This document shows, in pieces, positions 34,836 to 41,924 of a stretch of 41,924 bases of DNA. The DNA is taken from NCBI GenBank assembly GCA_002082305.1, contig LSNO01000087.1, positions 1 through 41,924 of the forward strand, given 5' to 3'. The translations under genes and the position numbers were made by a program. The notes beneath the pieces were generated by a model. That model ran no database searches. It was not told where the DNA came from and saw only the letters and a list, made by a program, of their open reading frames with translations. The DNA is from SAR324 cluster bacterium SAR324-CTD7B (lineage in GTDB: Bacteria; SAR324; NAC60-12). The stretch's first letter is position 1, and the number at the start of each line of letters is the position of its first letter.

Positions 34836-35594
34836 CTACCAGTATTCCAGGACGCAACTGGTGTCGCGTTCAACCAGGTTGAAAAATTTTAAGTTATGTC
34901 CCAGTCCAGGACTGCTCCGGTGTCGTAACTCATGGACCAAGGTGTTCAACAATTGTGTTTTTTTGGGCCAGCCAAAAAACCAGAAATTTGAACGGTGAAT
35001 CTTGATTTGCTCTTCCCCCCAGTATATTCCTGCTTCTCCATACTGAATCCAATTTCTATGCACCGGTCGCTCCCTGGTGTAGCGAATCGGTACTGTCCTA
35101 ATTTTGACTTTCATTATTGATGGAAAACATGGAACTTCCAGAAGGCGCTCTGCATATGCTGTAATCAGTTCCTGTCTTGCCGCGGGATTTTCGAGAAGAG
35201 GATCAAGCAGATGCCAGCGGTCCAGGACAAAAAATAAGGTACTACCACCAAGCAGAAGGGCTAAAAACCATTGTGCATATTTGGATAGTGGAGTTTTACT
35301 TGAGGAGCTTTTGTCAAGGTGTCTTTTTTTCCAGCGAAACCATTCCTCCCATTCAAGTTGCAAATTCTTAATTTGCTCAGTTTTCCATTTTTCGGAAATA
35401 TCTTCAGGAGATTTTATATTATTGGGCAGTTCCGGATTCTGAAAAAATAAATGCTCCTGACATTTGTGACAGTGAATCCGGACAAAGCGCTCACCGTTTT
35501 TACCGGACATTGGTACAAATAAGAATTTTTCTTCACCACAAGAAGGACAATGGAGAGTAACATCTTCTTCAGGAGAAGTAACAGCAGATGGCAT
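34836..35594 (-). CDS. Zinc-ribbon membrane protein with HExxH metallopeptidase-like C-terminus
   Basis: The 252-residue protein has an N-terminal zinc ribbon, HCPSCGE (Cys16, Cys19) and HCHKCQE (Cys42, Cys45). A charged helix follows (about 65-100), then one membrane span, WFLALLLGGSTLFFVL (about 109-124). The C-terminal domain (about 140-252) contains VHELRHRSSPGLGHNLKFF with HExxH at 221-225 and a further His at 233. The spacing HExxH-x7-H and the GH-x3-F ending resemble SprT-like or WLM-type zincins. By the positive-inside rule, orientation is uncertain. The combination suggests a membrane-anchored zinc peptidase. I know no characterised protein with this exact layout; function is inference. 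Confidence 0.65.
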   Translation of the reverse strand: MPSAVTSPEEDVTLHCPSCGEEKFLFVPMSGKNGERFVRIHCHKCQEHLFFQNPELPNNIKSPEDISEKWKTEQIKNLQLEWEEWFRWKKRHLDKSSSSKTPLSKYAQWFLALLLGGSTLFFVLDRWHLLDPLLENPAARQELITAYAERLLEVPCFPSIMKVKIRTVPIRYTRERPVHRNWIQYGEAGIYWGEEQIKIHRSNFWFFGWPKKTQLLNTLVHELRHRSSPGLGHNLKFFNLVERDTSCVLEYW

Positions 35595-35627
35595 TGAAAA
35601 ATCAGGTTATTTACAGTAAAACATGCA

Positions 35628-36126
35628 TTAGTTATCCTTGAGTGTCTGCGAGGCAATAATTAGTTTTTGAACCTCAGAAGCACCTTCATAGATCCTGAGC
35701 GCACGGATTTCCCGATAGAGTTGCTCAACAGCGAATCCGGAAACCACACCGGATTCACCAAAAATTTTTACAGCTTCGTCTATAACACGTTGGTGCCGCT
35801 TCTGTTGCAAATAATTTAGCCATGGTAGCTTCACGTGTAATCCTGTCTGCACTATTGTCTTTGGTCCAGACAGCACGATAAATGAGAAGTGCACTTGCAT
35901 CAATATCAAGTGACATGTCCCCAAGTTTGGCTTGGATGAGCTTTAAATTACTCATTGGAGAACCAAACATCTTCCGACTTTTGACACGTTCAAGGGCTTC
36001 ATCAAGTGCATGACGGGCAAAAACAAGAGCAACCGCACCCACCGTAGAACGAAAAATATCCAGCGTTGCCATTGCCATTTTGAATCCTTCATCTCCCTTT
36101 CCAATTTGCTGAGCTGTGATTCTCCC
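35628..36126 (-). pseudogene. Acyl-CoA dehydrogenase, truncated and frameshifted
   Basis: The remnant matches only the C-terminal part of an acyl-CoA dehydrogenase. It starts abruptly near [20 protein letters not shown] (from about 36126), with no N-terminal or FAD-binding half upstream. It continues through [19 protein letters not shown] and AKLFATEAA. There a one-base insertion (extra G at 35792-35793 on the plus strand) shifts the frame. The next frame reads [20 protein letters not shown] and ends [20 protein letters not shown] with the catalytic-region Glu. A missing N-terminal half plus a frameshift mark a decayed gene. The frameshift alone could be a sequencing slip; the truncation could not. 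Confidence 0.85.
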
Positions 36127-36227
36127 CTGTATTAGGTTATTTTTTGGAAAATAATTAGCTGAATTAAAATTATTAGATATTATGAAAATTTATGAAACAT
36201 ATCGTATTATAATGATACACTTTTTAA

Positions 36228-36285
36228 ATAACCATATTAATACACTTTGTAGTAATATAAAACATAATTGCTAAAATATGGTTAT
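36228..36285. repeat. 11-bp inverted repeat
   Basis: ATAACCATATT (36228-36238) and AATATGGTTAT (36275-36285) are exact reverse complements 36 bases apart. A related ATAACCATTTTA lies at 36449-36460. They may be remains of mobile-element ends or binding sites. No transposase is recognisable nearby. Confidence 0.45.
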
Positions 36286-36461
36286 ATTTGATGCGGTATA
36301 AAAAAAGACCTAAAACCGTTTCATTTCGAGCAATGTGATAAATATTGTATAGGCAATCTTTCTAATATCATTAGGAGTTATCCATACTGTCGAAATGACT
36401 GTGTGTGTATCAGACTTTTTATTAGACGGTTATTTAAAAATTGTAACAATAACCATTTTAT

Positions 36462-36569
36462 TTACTGGTTGTTATAAGGAATTACTGCAGTAGCCTCGAT
36501 TTCAACTTTAGCTCTGTCTTCTAATAAGGCGTTAACCACGACTCCTCCACCAATACATGCTATTTTCAT
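36462..36569 (-). pseudogene. 35-codon remnant resembling the RidA (YjgF) C-terminus
   Basis: The frame from ATG 36569 to TAA 36462 encodes 35 residues. The last two thirds, NALLEDRAKVEIEATAVIP, match the closing strand region of RidA-family deaminases (pattern L-x-x-x-x-V-E-I-E-A-x-A-V). The first nine residues, MKIACIGGG, instead look like the start of an FAD-binding Rossmann fold. No ribosome site precedes the ATG. It reads as two unrelated gene ends joined by deletion, leaving a short in-frame chimera. Expression is doubtful. The match is by eye only. Confidence 0.4.
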
Positions 36570-36967
36570 AAAATAATTTTTCAGATATTCTTAACTTACA
36601 GGTACAGTTCAAAATGAATAAAGTGTAGCACACGTCTACGGTTATAGCTAAAAAAATTTAGTGAAGGCAAACATAGCAATGGAAGCTAAGCGCAACGAGT
36701 GCAATTACCGCTTAGTCTAAACAAATACAAACTGCGGAATACTTTACAGGTTAGTAAAATTTCATCAGTCTTTGATTGGATTTGAAAAAATCATTTGATT
36801 AACAACAAACTGTTCTGCCCGCTTTTTCTTAAAGAATTCGATAGTAGTAATCATTGATTTCTTTCAAGAAATGACACACCAGAGAGGATTATAATGTTAG
36901 ATAAATTATTAATAGTAGATTGTGTAAACAGTACTACAGAAATTATTTGACTCAAAGCAAAATAATC

Positions 36968-36982
36968 TTGTGTATCACACAA
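36968..36982. promoter_or_regulatory. Palindrome upstream of the aldehyde dehydrogenase gene
   Basis: TTGTGT (36968-36973) and ACACAA (36977-36982) are exact reverse complements around ATC. The site is 91-105 bases upstream of the start codon at 37073. It resembles the short palindromes used by GntR-type regulators. A further GTGTGT follows at about 36997-37002. No GntR gene is in the window. Confidence 0.5.
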
Positions 36983-37072
36983 TTTATAAGGAGAATGTGT
37001 GTAATATTTTCAAAACTAAATAGAGATTCTACTGGTAGAATTTTATAATTTCATAGAGAAAAGGAGTTGCCT

Positions 37073-38563
37073 ATGCCGGTTAGTACAGCAGAAACAGCAA
37101 AATCAATTGGAATGAAAGATGCCGCTTTGTTCCGTCAGCAGGTCTATATAGACGGAAAATGGTCGGATGCTGACAGCGGTGAAACTACCGCAATCACCAA
37201 TCCTTCCACCGGTGAAGTTTTAGGTACTGTGCCTAACTGCGGAGCAGCGGAAGCAAAACGTGCGATTGAGGCGGCAAATGCGGCCTGGCCGAAATGGCGT
37301 TCCAAAACAGCAAAAGAGCGAGCTGTGATAATGCGCCGCTGGTATGAGCTGATGATGGAAAATCAGGAGGACCTCGCCCGTTTGATGACAGCTGAGCAGG
37401 GCAAGCCATTGTCTGAATCACGCGGAGAAATTGCATATGCTGCAGGTTTTATAGAATGGTTTGGCGAAGAAGGTAAGCGCTTATATGGTGACACCATTCC
37501 AGCACATGCTACAGATAAACGGATTGTCGTCATCAAGCAGCCGATTGGAGTTACAGTAGCCATTACTCCCTGGAATTTTCCGGCAGCCATGATTACACGG
37601 AAGGCAGCTCCAGCACTGGCAGCAGGATGTCCAATGGTCATCAAACCTGCTCCAGACACACCTTTTTCTGCATTTGCTCTTTGCGAACTAGCGGAGAGAG
37701 CTGGAGTTCCTGCCGGAATCCTAAGTACAGTCACCGGAGACGCAGTAGGAATCGGCAGCGAATTTACCGGAAATCCGATTGTCCGGAAGTTGAGTTTTAC
37801 AGGTTCAACCGGAGTTGGTAAGCTGCTGATGAAACAGTGTTCAGGAACAGTGAAAAAACTTGCGCTGGAACTCGGGGGGAACGCTCCATTTATCGTTTTT
37901 GAAGATGCGGATCTTGAAGCAGCGCTTCCTGGAGCAATGGCCAGTAAATTCCGCAATGCCGGTCAAACTTGTGTCTGTGCAAACCGGATTATGGTGCAAA
38001 GTAAAGTCTATGATAAATTCACGAAAATGCTAGCTGATGCCGCAAAACATTTAAAGGTGGCAGATGGTTTTGAAGAGGGTGCGGATCAAGGACCGCTGAT
38101 CAACGAAGCGGCTGTCAAAAAAATTGAAAGTCATGTTAAAGACGCTGTGGCCAAAGGAGCTAAATTGCTGACAGGAGGTCATCGTCACAAACTTGGTGGC
38201 ACATTTTACGAACCAACTGTACTCTCTGGAGTAACTACAGATATGCTGGTTGCCAAAGAGGAAACTTTTGGGCCAATGGCCCCTGTCTTCAAGTTTGAAA
38301 CCGAAGAAGAGGCCATCGAGATGGCAAATGACACTGAATTCGGTTTAGCCGCCTATTTTTACAGCCGGGATATTGGCAGAATATGGAGAGTCGCTGAGGG
38401 ACTCGAATATGGAATAGTTGGCGTAAACGAAGGCATTATCTCCACTGAAGTAGCTCCTTTCGGAGGAGTGAAGGAATCTGGAACAGGACGGGAAGGTTCT
38501 AAATATGGGATTGAAGACTACCTTGAATTAAAGTACCTTTGCATGGGTGGAATTAATGACTGA
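37073..38563 (+). CDS. gabD: NAD(P)-dependent succinate-semialdehyde dehydrogenase-type aldehyde dehydrogenase
   Basis: The 496-residue enzyme oxidises an aldehyde, most likely succinate semialdehyde or a near relative, to the acid. Cofactor and active-site landmarks are TPWNFPAAMITRKAAPALAA (about 160-179), KPAPDTPFSAFALCELAE, the FTGSTGVGKLL dinucleotide turn, LELGGNAPFIVFEDAD with the general-base Glu, and GQTCVCANR with the catalytic Cys. The C-terminus has EETFGPMAPVF and GVKESGTGREGSKYGIEDYL. This pattern fits GabD. ATG 37073 follows AAGGAG by six bases; the open frame begins at TTG 37067, which abuts that site. It is followed 49 bases later by the MoaD-like and AOR genes on the same strand, so it probably belongs to the same aldehyde-related unit. 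Confidence 0.9.
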   Translation: MPVSTAETAKSIGMKDAALFRQQVYIDGKWSDADSGETTAITNPSTGEVLGTVPNCGAAEAKRAIEAANAAWPKWRSKTAKERAVIMRRWYELMMENQEDLARLMTAEQGKPLSESRGEIAYAAGFIEWFGEEGKRLYGDTIPAHATDKRIVVIKQPIGVTVAITPWNFPAAMITRKAAPALAAGCPMVIKPAPDTPFSAFALCELAERAGVPAGILSTVTGDAVGIGSEFTGNPIVRKLSFTGSTGVGKLLMKQCSGTVKKLALELGGNAPFIVFEDADLEAALPGAMASKFRNAGQTCVCANRIMVQSKVYDKFTKMLADAAKHLKVADGFEEGADQGPLINEAAVKKIESHVKDAVAKGAKLLTGGHRHKLGGTFYEPTVLSGVTTDMLVAKEETFGPMAPVFKFETEEEAIEMANDTEFGLAAYFYSRDIGRIWRVAEGLEYGIVGVNEGIISTEVAPFGGVKESGTGREGSKYGIEDYLELKYLCMGGIND

Positions 38564-38612
38564 AGCCTAACAGGTGGGCAGCAAAATCAATCTGCTTTAG
38601 TGAGATTATATT

Positions 38613-38846
38613 GTGAAAATTAATATTGAGTTAATGGGTTCATTGGTGGATTACCTTCCAGACTCAGAACGGGGTCAGTCTGTTTTGATTCTCAAAGATG
38701 AATCTACAATTGCTGATTTGTTGAGCCATCTTAAAATAAAGCGAAGGGTCATTGTTGCAGTAAATGGAGATGAGGAAAAGGGATTGGAATATGTTCTATC
38801 TGAAGGAGACGAGGTACTTGTCTTTACTGTAATCAGCGGTGGATAA
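38613..38846 (+). CDS. MoaD/ThiS-like sulfur-carrier protein
   Basis: The 77-residue protein has the ubiquitin-like fold pattern of MoaD and ThiS: strand MKINIELMGSLVDYL, helix STIADLLSHL, strand VIVAVNGDE, then LSEGDEVLVFTVISGG. It ends exactly in Gly-Gly, as needed for adenylation and thiocarboxylate formation by a MoeB/ThiF-type enzyme. It starts at GTG 38613 with a weak AGTGAG site. The aldehyde oxidoreductase gene follows 40 bases later, so a role in making the pyranopterin dithiolene of its cofactor is the natural inference. It may be a cluster-specific copy additional to the housekeeping MoaD. No moeB is in the window. Confidence 0.85.
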   Translation: MKINIELMGSLVDYLPDSERGQSVLILKDESTIADLLSHLKIKRRVIVAVNGDEEKGLEYVLSEGDEVLVFTVISGG

Positions 38847-38886
38847 CGTTTAATTTAGAATTACTAAAATCTATAGGAGAAAATTT

Positions 38887-40827
38887 ATGTCTTACGGCTA
38901 CACAGGAAAAATACTGCATGTCAACTTAACAACTAGTGAAATTACGGTTGAAGAACCGGAGGAACAGTTTTATCGGACTTACATGGGCGGCAGCGCAATG
39001 GGAATGCACTACGTTCTTAAAGAAACTCCTGCGGGAGTGGAGCCCTTAAGCCCTGACAATGTTCTGGCTTTGTGCACGGGTGTTGTTACAGGAACTCCGA
39101 TTTCTGGACAAAGTCGTTTGAGTTCAGTCGCAAAATCACCACTTACCGGCTGTATCGGAGATGCACAGGGTGGAGGATTTTTTCCAGCAGAAATGAAATT
39201 TTCTGGATTTGATGCAGTAATCATCAAGGGAAAATCTCCAAAACCGGTTTATTTGTGGATGCATCATGGTGAAGCAGAATTGAGGGATGCGGGCCATTTG
39301 TGGGGAATGACCACTGGCGATGCTGAAGATAAACTTAAAGAGGAGCTGGAGGATAAGCGTATCGAAGTTCTGCAAATTGGACCTGCAGGTGAAAATTTAG
39401 TGCGTTTTGCTGCACTTATTAGCATGAGCAATCGAGCTAACGGGCGTACTGGAATGGGAGCCGTTATGGGTTCAAAAAATCTGAAAGCGGTAGTTGTTAG
39501 AGGTAAACAGAAACCTACTATTGCTAACCCTGAAAAATTTAAGGAATTACAAAAATTAGGTAAAACCAATCTTGAGCCAACGGGTATGGACGATTTTGGG
39601 AAATATGGAACCCCTGACGTGACTAGCCCTCAAAATAAATCTGGAGGCTTGCCAACTTACAATTTCAACAGTGGAACTTTTGAAAAACATGAAGAAATAA
39701 ATGGCAAAACACTTTACGATTCCCACCTTCGTGGTCATGAAAGAGATGAGCAGAATCGTTTTGGAAGAGATACATGTTTCAGCTGTTCAATTAAATGTAA
39801 ACGAGTTTCCCAGATTGACGAAGGACCATACAAAACTGAGGCAAAATATGGTGGTCCTGAATACGAAACCCTTGCTACGTTTGGCAGTTATTGTGGCATA
39901 AGTAACATGGATGCAATAATTCATGCAAACGCTCTGTGCAACATGTACGGAATGGATACTATTTCCTGCGGAGCTACAATTTCATGGGCTATGGAATGCT
40001 GGGCAGAAGGAAAATTAACTTCCGAAGATACAGGAGGAATTGAGCTGAAGTATGGAAGTGCAGAAGCCATGGTTAAAATGACAGAAATGATTGCTAAGCG
40101 CGAAGGCTTTGGTAAAATCCTGGCTGAGGGTTCGCAGAAAGCTGCTGAAATTATTGGACGTGGAACTGAAGATTATTTAATTACCAGCAAAGGGCAGGAA
40201 GCTCCTGCGCATATGCCGCAAGTAAAACGAAGTCTGAGTGTCATTTATGCTGCTAATCCTTTTGGTGCTGATCATGAATCAAGTGAGCATGACCCTGCAT
40301 ATAAGGCTTATCCGGAACGTATGGAACAGATCGGCCTGACAAATCCTCAGGAGAAATTAGCGCTGAATGAAGAAATGATGCGCTTTGCGATGGTTACTCA
40401 GCATTTAAGCAGTGCCGTTGACAGTCTCTCAGTCTGCGCTTTTATATTTGGAGCTTCTTTTCAACTTTATGATGCCAATCAACTGGTTGAGGTAGTCAAT
40501 GCTGTTACAGGTTGGGATACAGATATAACAGAAATATTAGCAGTCGGTGAACGTCGCCTCAATATGCTGCGGGCTTTTAACTCACGAGAAGGAATAGGCC
40601 GTGAATCAGACACACTGCCTAAAAAGATGTTCAAACGTCCACTTGAAGGCGGCAGGTCAGATGGTTATGTCCTGGACGAAAAAGAGTGGGAAGCAGCTTT
40701 GGAAGATTACTATCGCTTGTGTGACTGGAATGTGGAGACTGGACATCCTTCGCTCAAAAAGATGGAGTCACTGGGGCTTGGCTGGGTAGTAGCCGAAAAT
40801 GAATCTCTCTCACAAGTTGTATCCTGA
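38887..40827 (+). CDS. aor: Aldehyde:ferredoxin oxidoreductase, tungsten-type
   Basis: The 646-residue protein belongs to the AOR family, which oxidises aldehydes to acids with a tungsten (or molybdenum) bis-pyranopterin and one [4Fe-4S] cluster, passing electrons to ferredoxin. The N-terminal domain begins GYTGKILHVNLTTSEITVEE. RANGRTGMGAVMGSKNLKAV (about 183-202) contacts the pterin. Cluster cysteines are C297, C300 and C304 (DTCFSCSIKC) with the fourth probably C517 (VDSLSVCAF). YGGPEYETLATFGS and AEGSQKAAEIIGRG are also typical. AGGAG precedes the ATG. It lies between the MoaD-like gene and a sigma-54 activator. Its TGA stop is in the same frame as that downstream gene. Confidence 0.93.
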   Translation: MSYGYTGKILHVNLTTSEITVEEPEEQFYRTYMGGSAMGMHYVLKETPAGVEPLSPDNVLALCTGVVTGTPISGQSRLSSVAKSPLTGCIGDAQGGGFFPAEMKFSGFDAVIIKGKSPKPVYLWMHHGEAELRDAGHLWGMTTGDAEDKLKEELEDKRIEVLQIGPAGENLVRFAALISMSNRANGRTGMGAVMGSKNLKAVVVRGKQKPTIANPEKFKELQKLGKTNLEPTGMDDFGKYGTPDVTSPQNKSGGLPTYNFNSGTFEKHEEINGKTLYDSHLRGHERDEQNRFGRDTCFSCSIKCKRVSQIDEGPYKTEAKYGGPEYETLATFGSYCGISNMDAIIHANALCNMYGMDTISCGATISWAMECWAEGKLTSEDTGGIELKYGSAEAMVKMTEMIAKREGFGKILAEGSQKAAEIIGRGTEDYLITSKGQEAPAHMPQVKRSLSVIYAANPFGADHESSEHDPAYKAYPERMEQIGLTNPQEKLALNEEMMRFAMVTQHLSSAVDSLSVCAFIFGASFQLYDANQLVEVVNAVTGWDTDITEILAVGERRLNMLRAFNSREGIGRESDTLPKKMFKRPLEGGRSDGYVLDEKEWEAALEDYYRLCDWNVETGHPSLKKMESLGLGWVVAENESLSQVVS

Positions 40828-40872
40828 ATAAAATATAGCTGGGAAAACAAACAGATAAAGACGGGTGAGTTT

Positions 40873-41924
40873 GTGTCGATTCAAAGTAGACGGCCACTGA
40901 CAGAAATAGATTCGGTACAGGATGATTTTTGGAATCGGGATGTATTGAAAGAAGTTCATACCAGAAGCCCTCGGATGCTTCAGACCTTTGAAAAAGTCAA
41001 ATCTGTGGCACCAACAAAAACTACAGTTTTGCTGCTGGGGGATACCGGTGTCGGCAAAGGCATGGTGGCAAAACTGATTCACCAGCACAGCAGTCGCAAA
41101 GATGAAGCATTTGTCCATGTACATTGTGGGGCATTGCCTGACACGCTGGTTGAAAGTGAGTTGTTCGGCTATGAAAAAGGTGCCTTTACGGGTGCAGCAA
41201 AGCGTAAACTGGGACGTTTTGACAGTGCCCAGAAAGGGACTATTTTCCTGGATGAAATAAATACAATTTCCGGAGCAATGCAGATTAAACTGCTGCAGGT
41301 TTTGCAGGAACGTGTTTTTCAGCGTGTCGGCGGAGAATCACCAATTGAAGCTGATGTACGTGTTATTGCTGCTTCCAATTCAGACTTGCAGCAACTTTGT
41401 GATGAGGGTCTTTTCCGTAAAGATCTTTATTATCGCCTCAGTGTTTTTCCTCTTGAAATTCCTTCACTTCAGCAGCGGTCCGAGGATATTCCTGATTGGG
41501 TAAATTATCTGATTGACTGGTTCAACAAGCTTTATTCTAAAGAAATACAGGATGCAGATCCGGTTGTAGTAAAGGCTCTTCAGGAATATTCCTGGCCGGG
41601 AAATATTCGGGAACTGGAAAACGTAATCGAACGGGCATATATTCTTGAAACAACTCACATTCTCAGACCTGAAAGTTTTCCGCAGGAGTTATTCACAGAC
41701 AAAAACTACACTGCCGATGTTGAATTGGATATTTCTCTTCCTCTTGCTGAAGTTCGTCGGAAAAGTCTGGATCAACTCGAACAGCAGTATCTTAAGGAAG
41801 TGATGACCAAACATAAGGGACGCATTAACCGGGCTGCTGAGACTGCCGGCATTACAACCCGGCAGCTTCACAAACTTCTCAGTAAATATGGAATCCGCAA
41901 AGAAGAGTACAAGCCTGCTCATTT
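40873..41924 (+). CDS. Sigma-54-dependent transcriptional activator without sensor domain (3' end beyond window)
   Basis: About 350 codons are visible. After only some 25 residues the AAA+ domain begins. Walker A is LLLGDTGVGKG (about 53-63), the sigma-54 contact loop is GYEKGAFTGAAKRKLGRF (about 98-115), Walker B is GTIFLDEIN, then RVIAASNSDL, FRKDLYYRLSVFPLEIP and SWPGNIRELENVIERAY. The Fis-type helix-turn-helix INRAAETAGITTRQLHKLL is near the end. No receiver, GAF or PAS domain precedes the ATPase, as in PspF, so control must come from a partner or from expression. GTG 40873 with GGTGAG just upstream is the best start; there is no early ATG. The likely target is the MoaD-AOR (and perhaps gabD) unit, though I found no clear -24/-12 site. 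Confidence 0.9.
   Translation, partial: MSIQSRRPLTEIDSVQDDFWNRDVLKEVHTRSPRMLQTFEKVKSVAPTKTTVLLLGDTGVGKGMVAKLIHQHSSRKDEAFVHVHCGALPDTLVESELFGYEKGAFTGAAKRKLGRFDSAQKGTIFLDEINTISGAMQIKLLQVLQERVFQRVGGESPIEADVRVIAASNSDLQQLCDEGLFRKDLYYRLSVFPLEIPSLQQRSEDIPDWVNYLIDWFNKLYSKEIQDADPVVVKALQEYSWPGNIRELENVIERAYILETTHILRPESFPQELFTDKNYTADVELDISLPLAEVRRKSLDQLEQQYLKEVMTKHKGRINRAAETAGITTRQLHKLLSKYGIRKEEYKPAH

Larger units (their letters stand above)
36127..37072. other. AT-rich region of gene debris
   Basis: No intact ordinary gene lies in these 946 bp. Scattered pieces look protein-like: minus 36310-36429 (ISTVWITPNDIRKIAYTIF, no start codon), the 35-codon frame at 36462-36569, and minus 36765-36854 (29 codons, MITTIEFFKKKRAEQFVVNQ onward, weak AGAAAG upstream). 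A short stem CTAAGCG ... CGCTTAG lies near 36697-36718. Repeats of ATAACCAT occur at 36228, 36449 and inverted at 36278. The region looks like a graveyard left by past insertion and deletion next to the acyl-CoA dehydrogenase remnant. Confidence 0.5.

Noticed and set aside
36690..36725. Integron attC-like site (CTAAGCG ... CGCTTAG)
   Set aside because: Lacks the RYYYAAC/GTTRRRY core sites and has only a 7-bp stem; no integrase gene is seen.
40825..40875. In-frame TGA after AOR as a selenocysteine codon, given that selA is present
   Set aside because: The bases just after the TGA show no stable hairpin with a suitable apical loop, AOR has its normal length at this stop, and the next codons do not resemble any protein domain.

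Overview
The window comes from a Gram-negative, flagellated bacterium of moderate-to-low GC. Evidence for this is periplasmic binding proteins with signal peptides, a GspK-like pseudopilin, and a flagellin behind a near-consensus sigma-28 promoter. It also carries class II (B12-dependent) ribonucleotide reductase, a selenocysteine synthase, a Ntr-type PTS enzyme I, a tungsten/molybdenum-type aldehyde oxidoreductase and a sigma-54 activator. This mixture suits a deltaproteobacterium-like or SAR324-like lineage, but that is inference because no marker gene such as 16S rRNA is present. I see no tRNA, rRNA, CRISPR array or intact insertion sequence.

Layout. 1-1200: the 5' end of a substrate-binding protein gene diverges from a DeoR-family regulator across a 320-bp region rich in operator-like repeats. 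1368-6740 (minus): ptsP, holA and an Fe-S flavin oxidoreductase of the trimethylamine dehydrogenase type, tightly overlapped. 7070-22485 (minus): mostly housekeeping genes (selA, RNase E/G, xseB, aroK, mnmA, coaX, birA) mixed with envelope genes (a CsgG/TolB-like secreted protein, an SH3b + class A beta-lactamase-fold protein, an acidic SPOR protein, gspK). This stretch also has a 34-residue membrane protein gene with a strong ribosome binding site, and decayed coding sequence on the plus strand. 22623-26321 (minus): nrdJ. 26835-29787 (plus): hemW and a flagellin gene. 29842-34472 (minus): a complete liv-type branched-chain amino acid ABC transporter (binding protein, two permeases, two ATPases). 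34836-37072: a zinc-ribbon membrane protein with an HExxH peptidase motif, then about 1.4 kb of gene debris including a frameshifted acyl-CoA dehydrogenase remnant. 37073-41924 (plus): succinate-semialdehyde dehydrogenase-like enzyme, a MoaD-like sulfur carrier, a tungsten-type aldehyde:ferredoxin oxidoreductase and a sigma-54 activator without a sensor domain that runs off the window.

How the parts work together. The last block reads as an aldehyde-handling unit: an NAD(P)-linked and a ferredoxin-linked aldehyde oxidase, a small protein suited to cofactor sulfuration, and a dedicated activator. The liv cluster imports amino acids or related small molecules. The first block pairs an importer gene with a regulator. 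The strongest unusual signals are: a perfect hairpin that covers the ribosome binding site of the RNase E/G gene; that enzyme's missing Zn-link cysteines and its tail with three FxSVH motifs; the MoaD-AOR-activator cluster; the zinc-ribbon/HExxH membrane protein; and several perfect palindromes in promoter regions.
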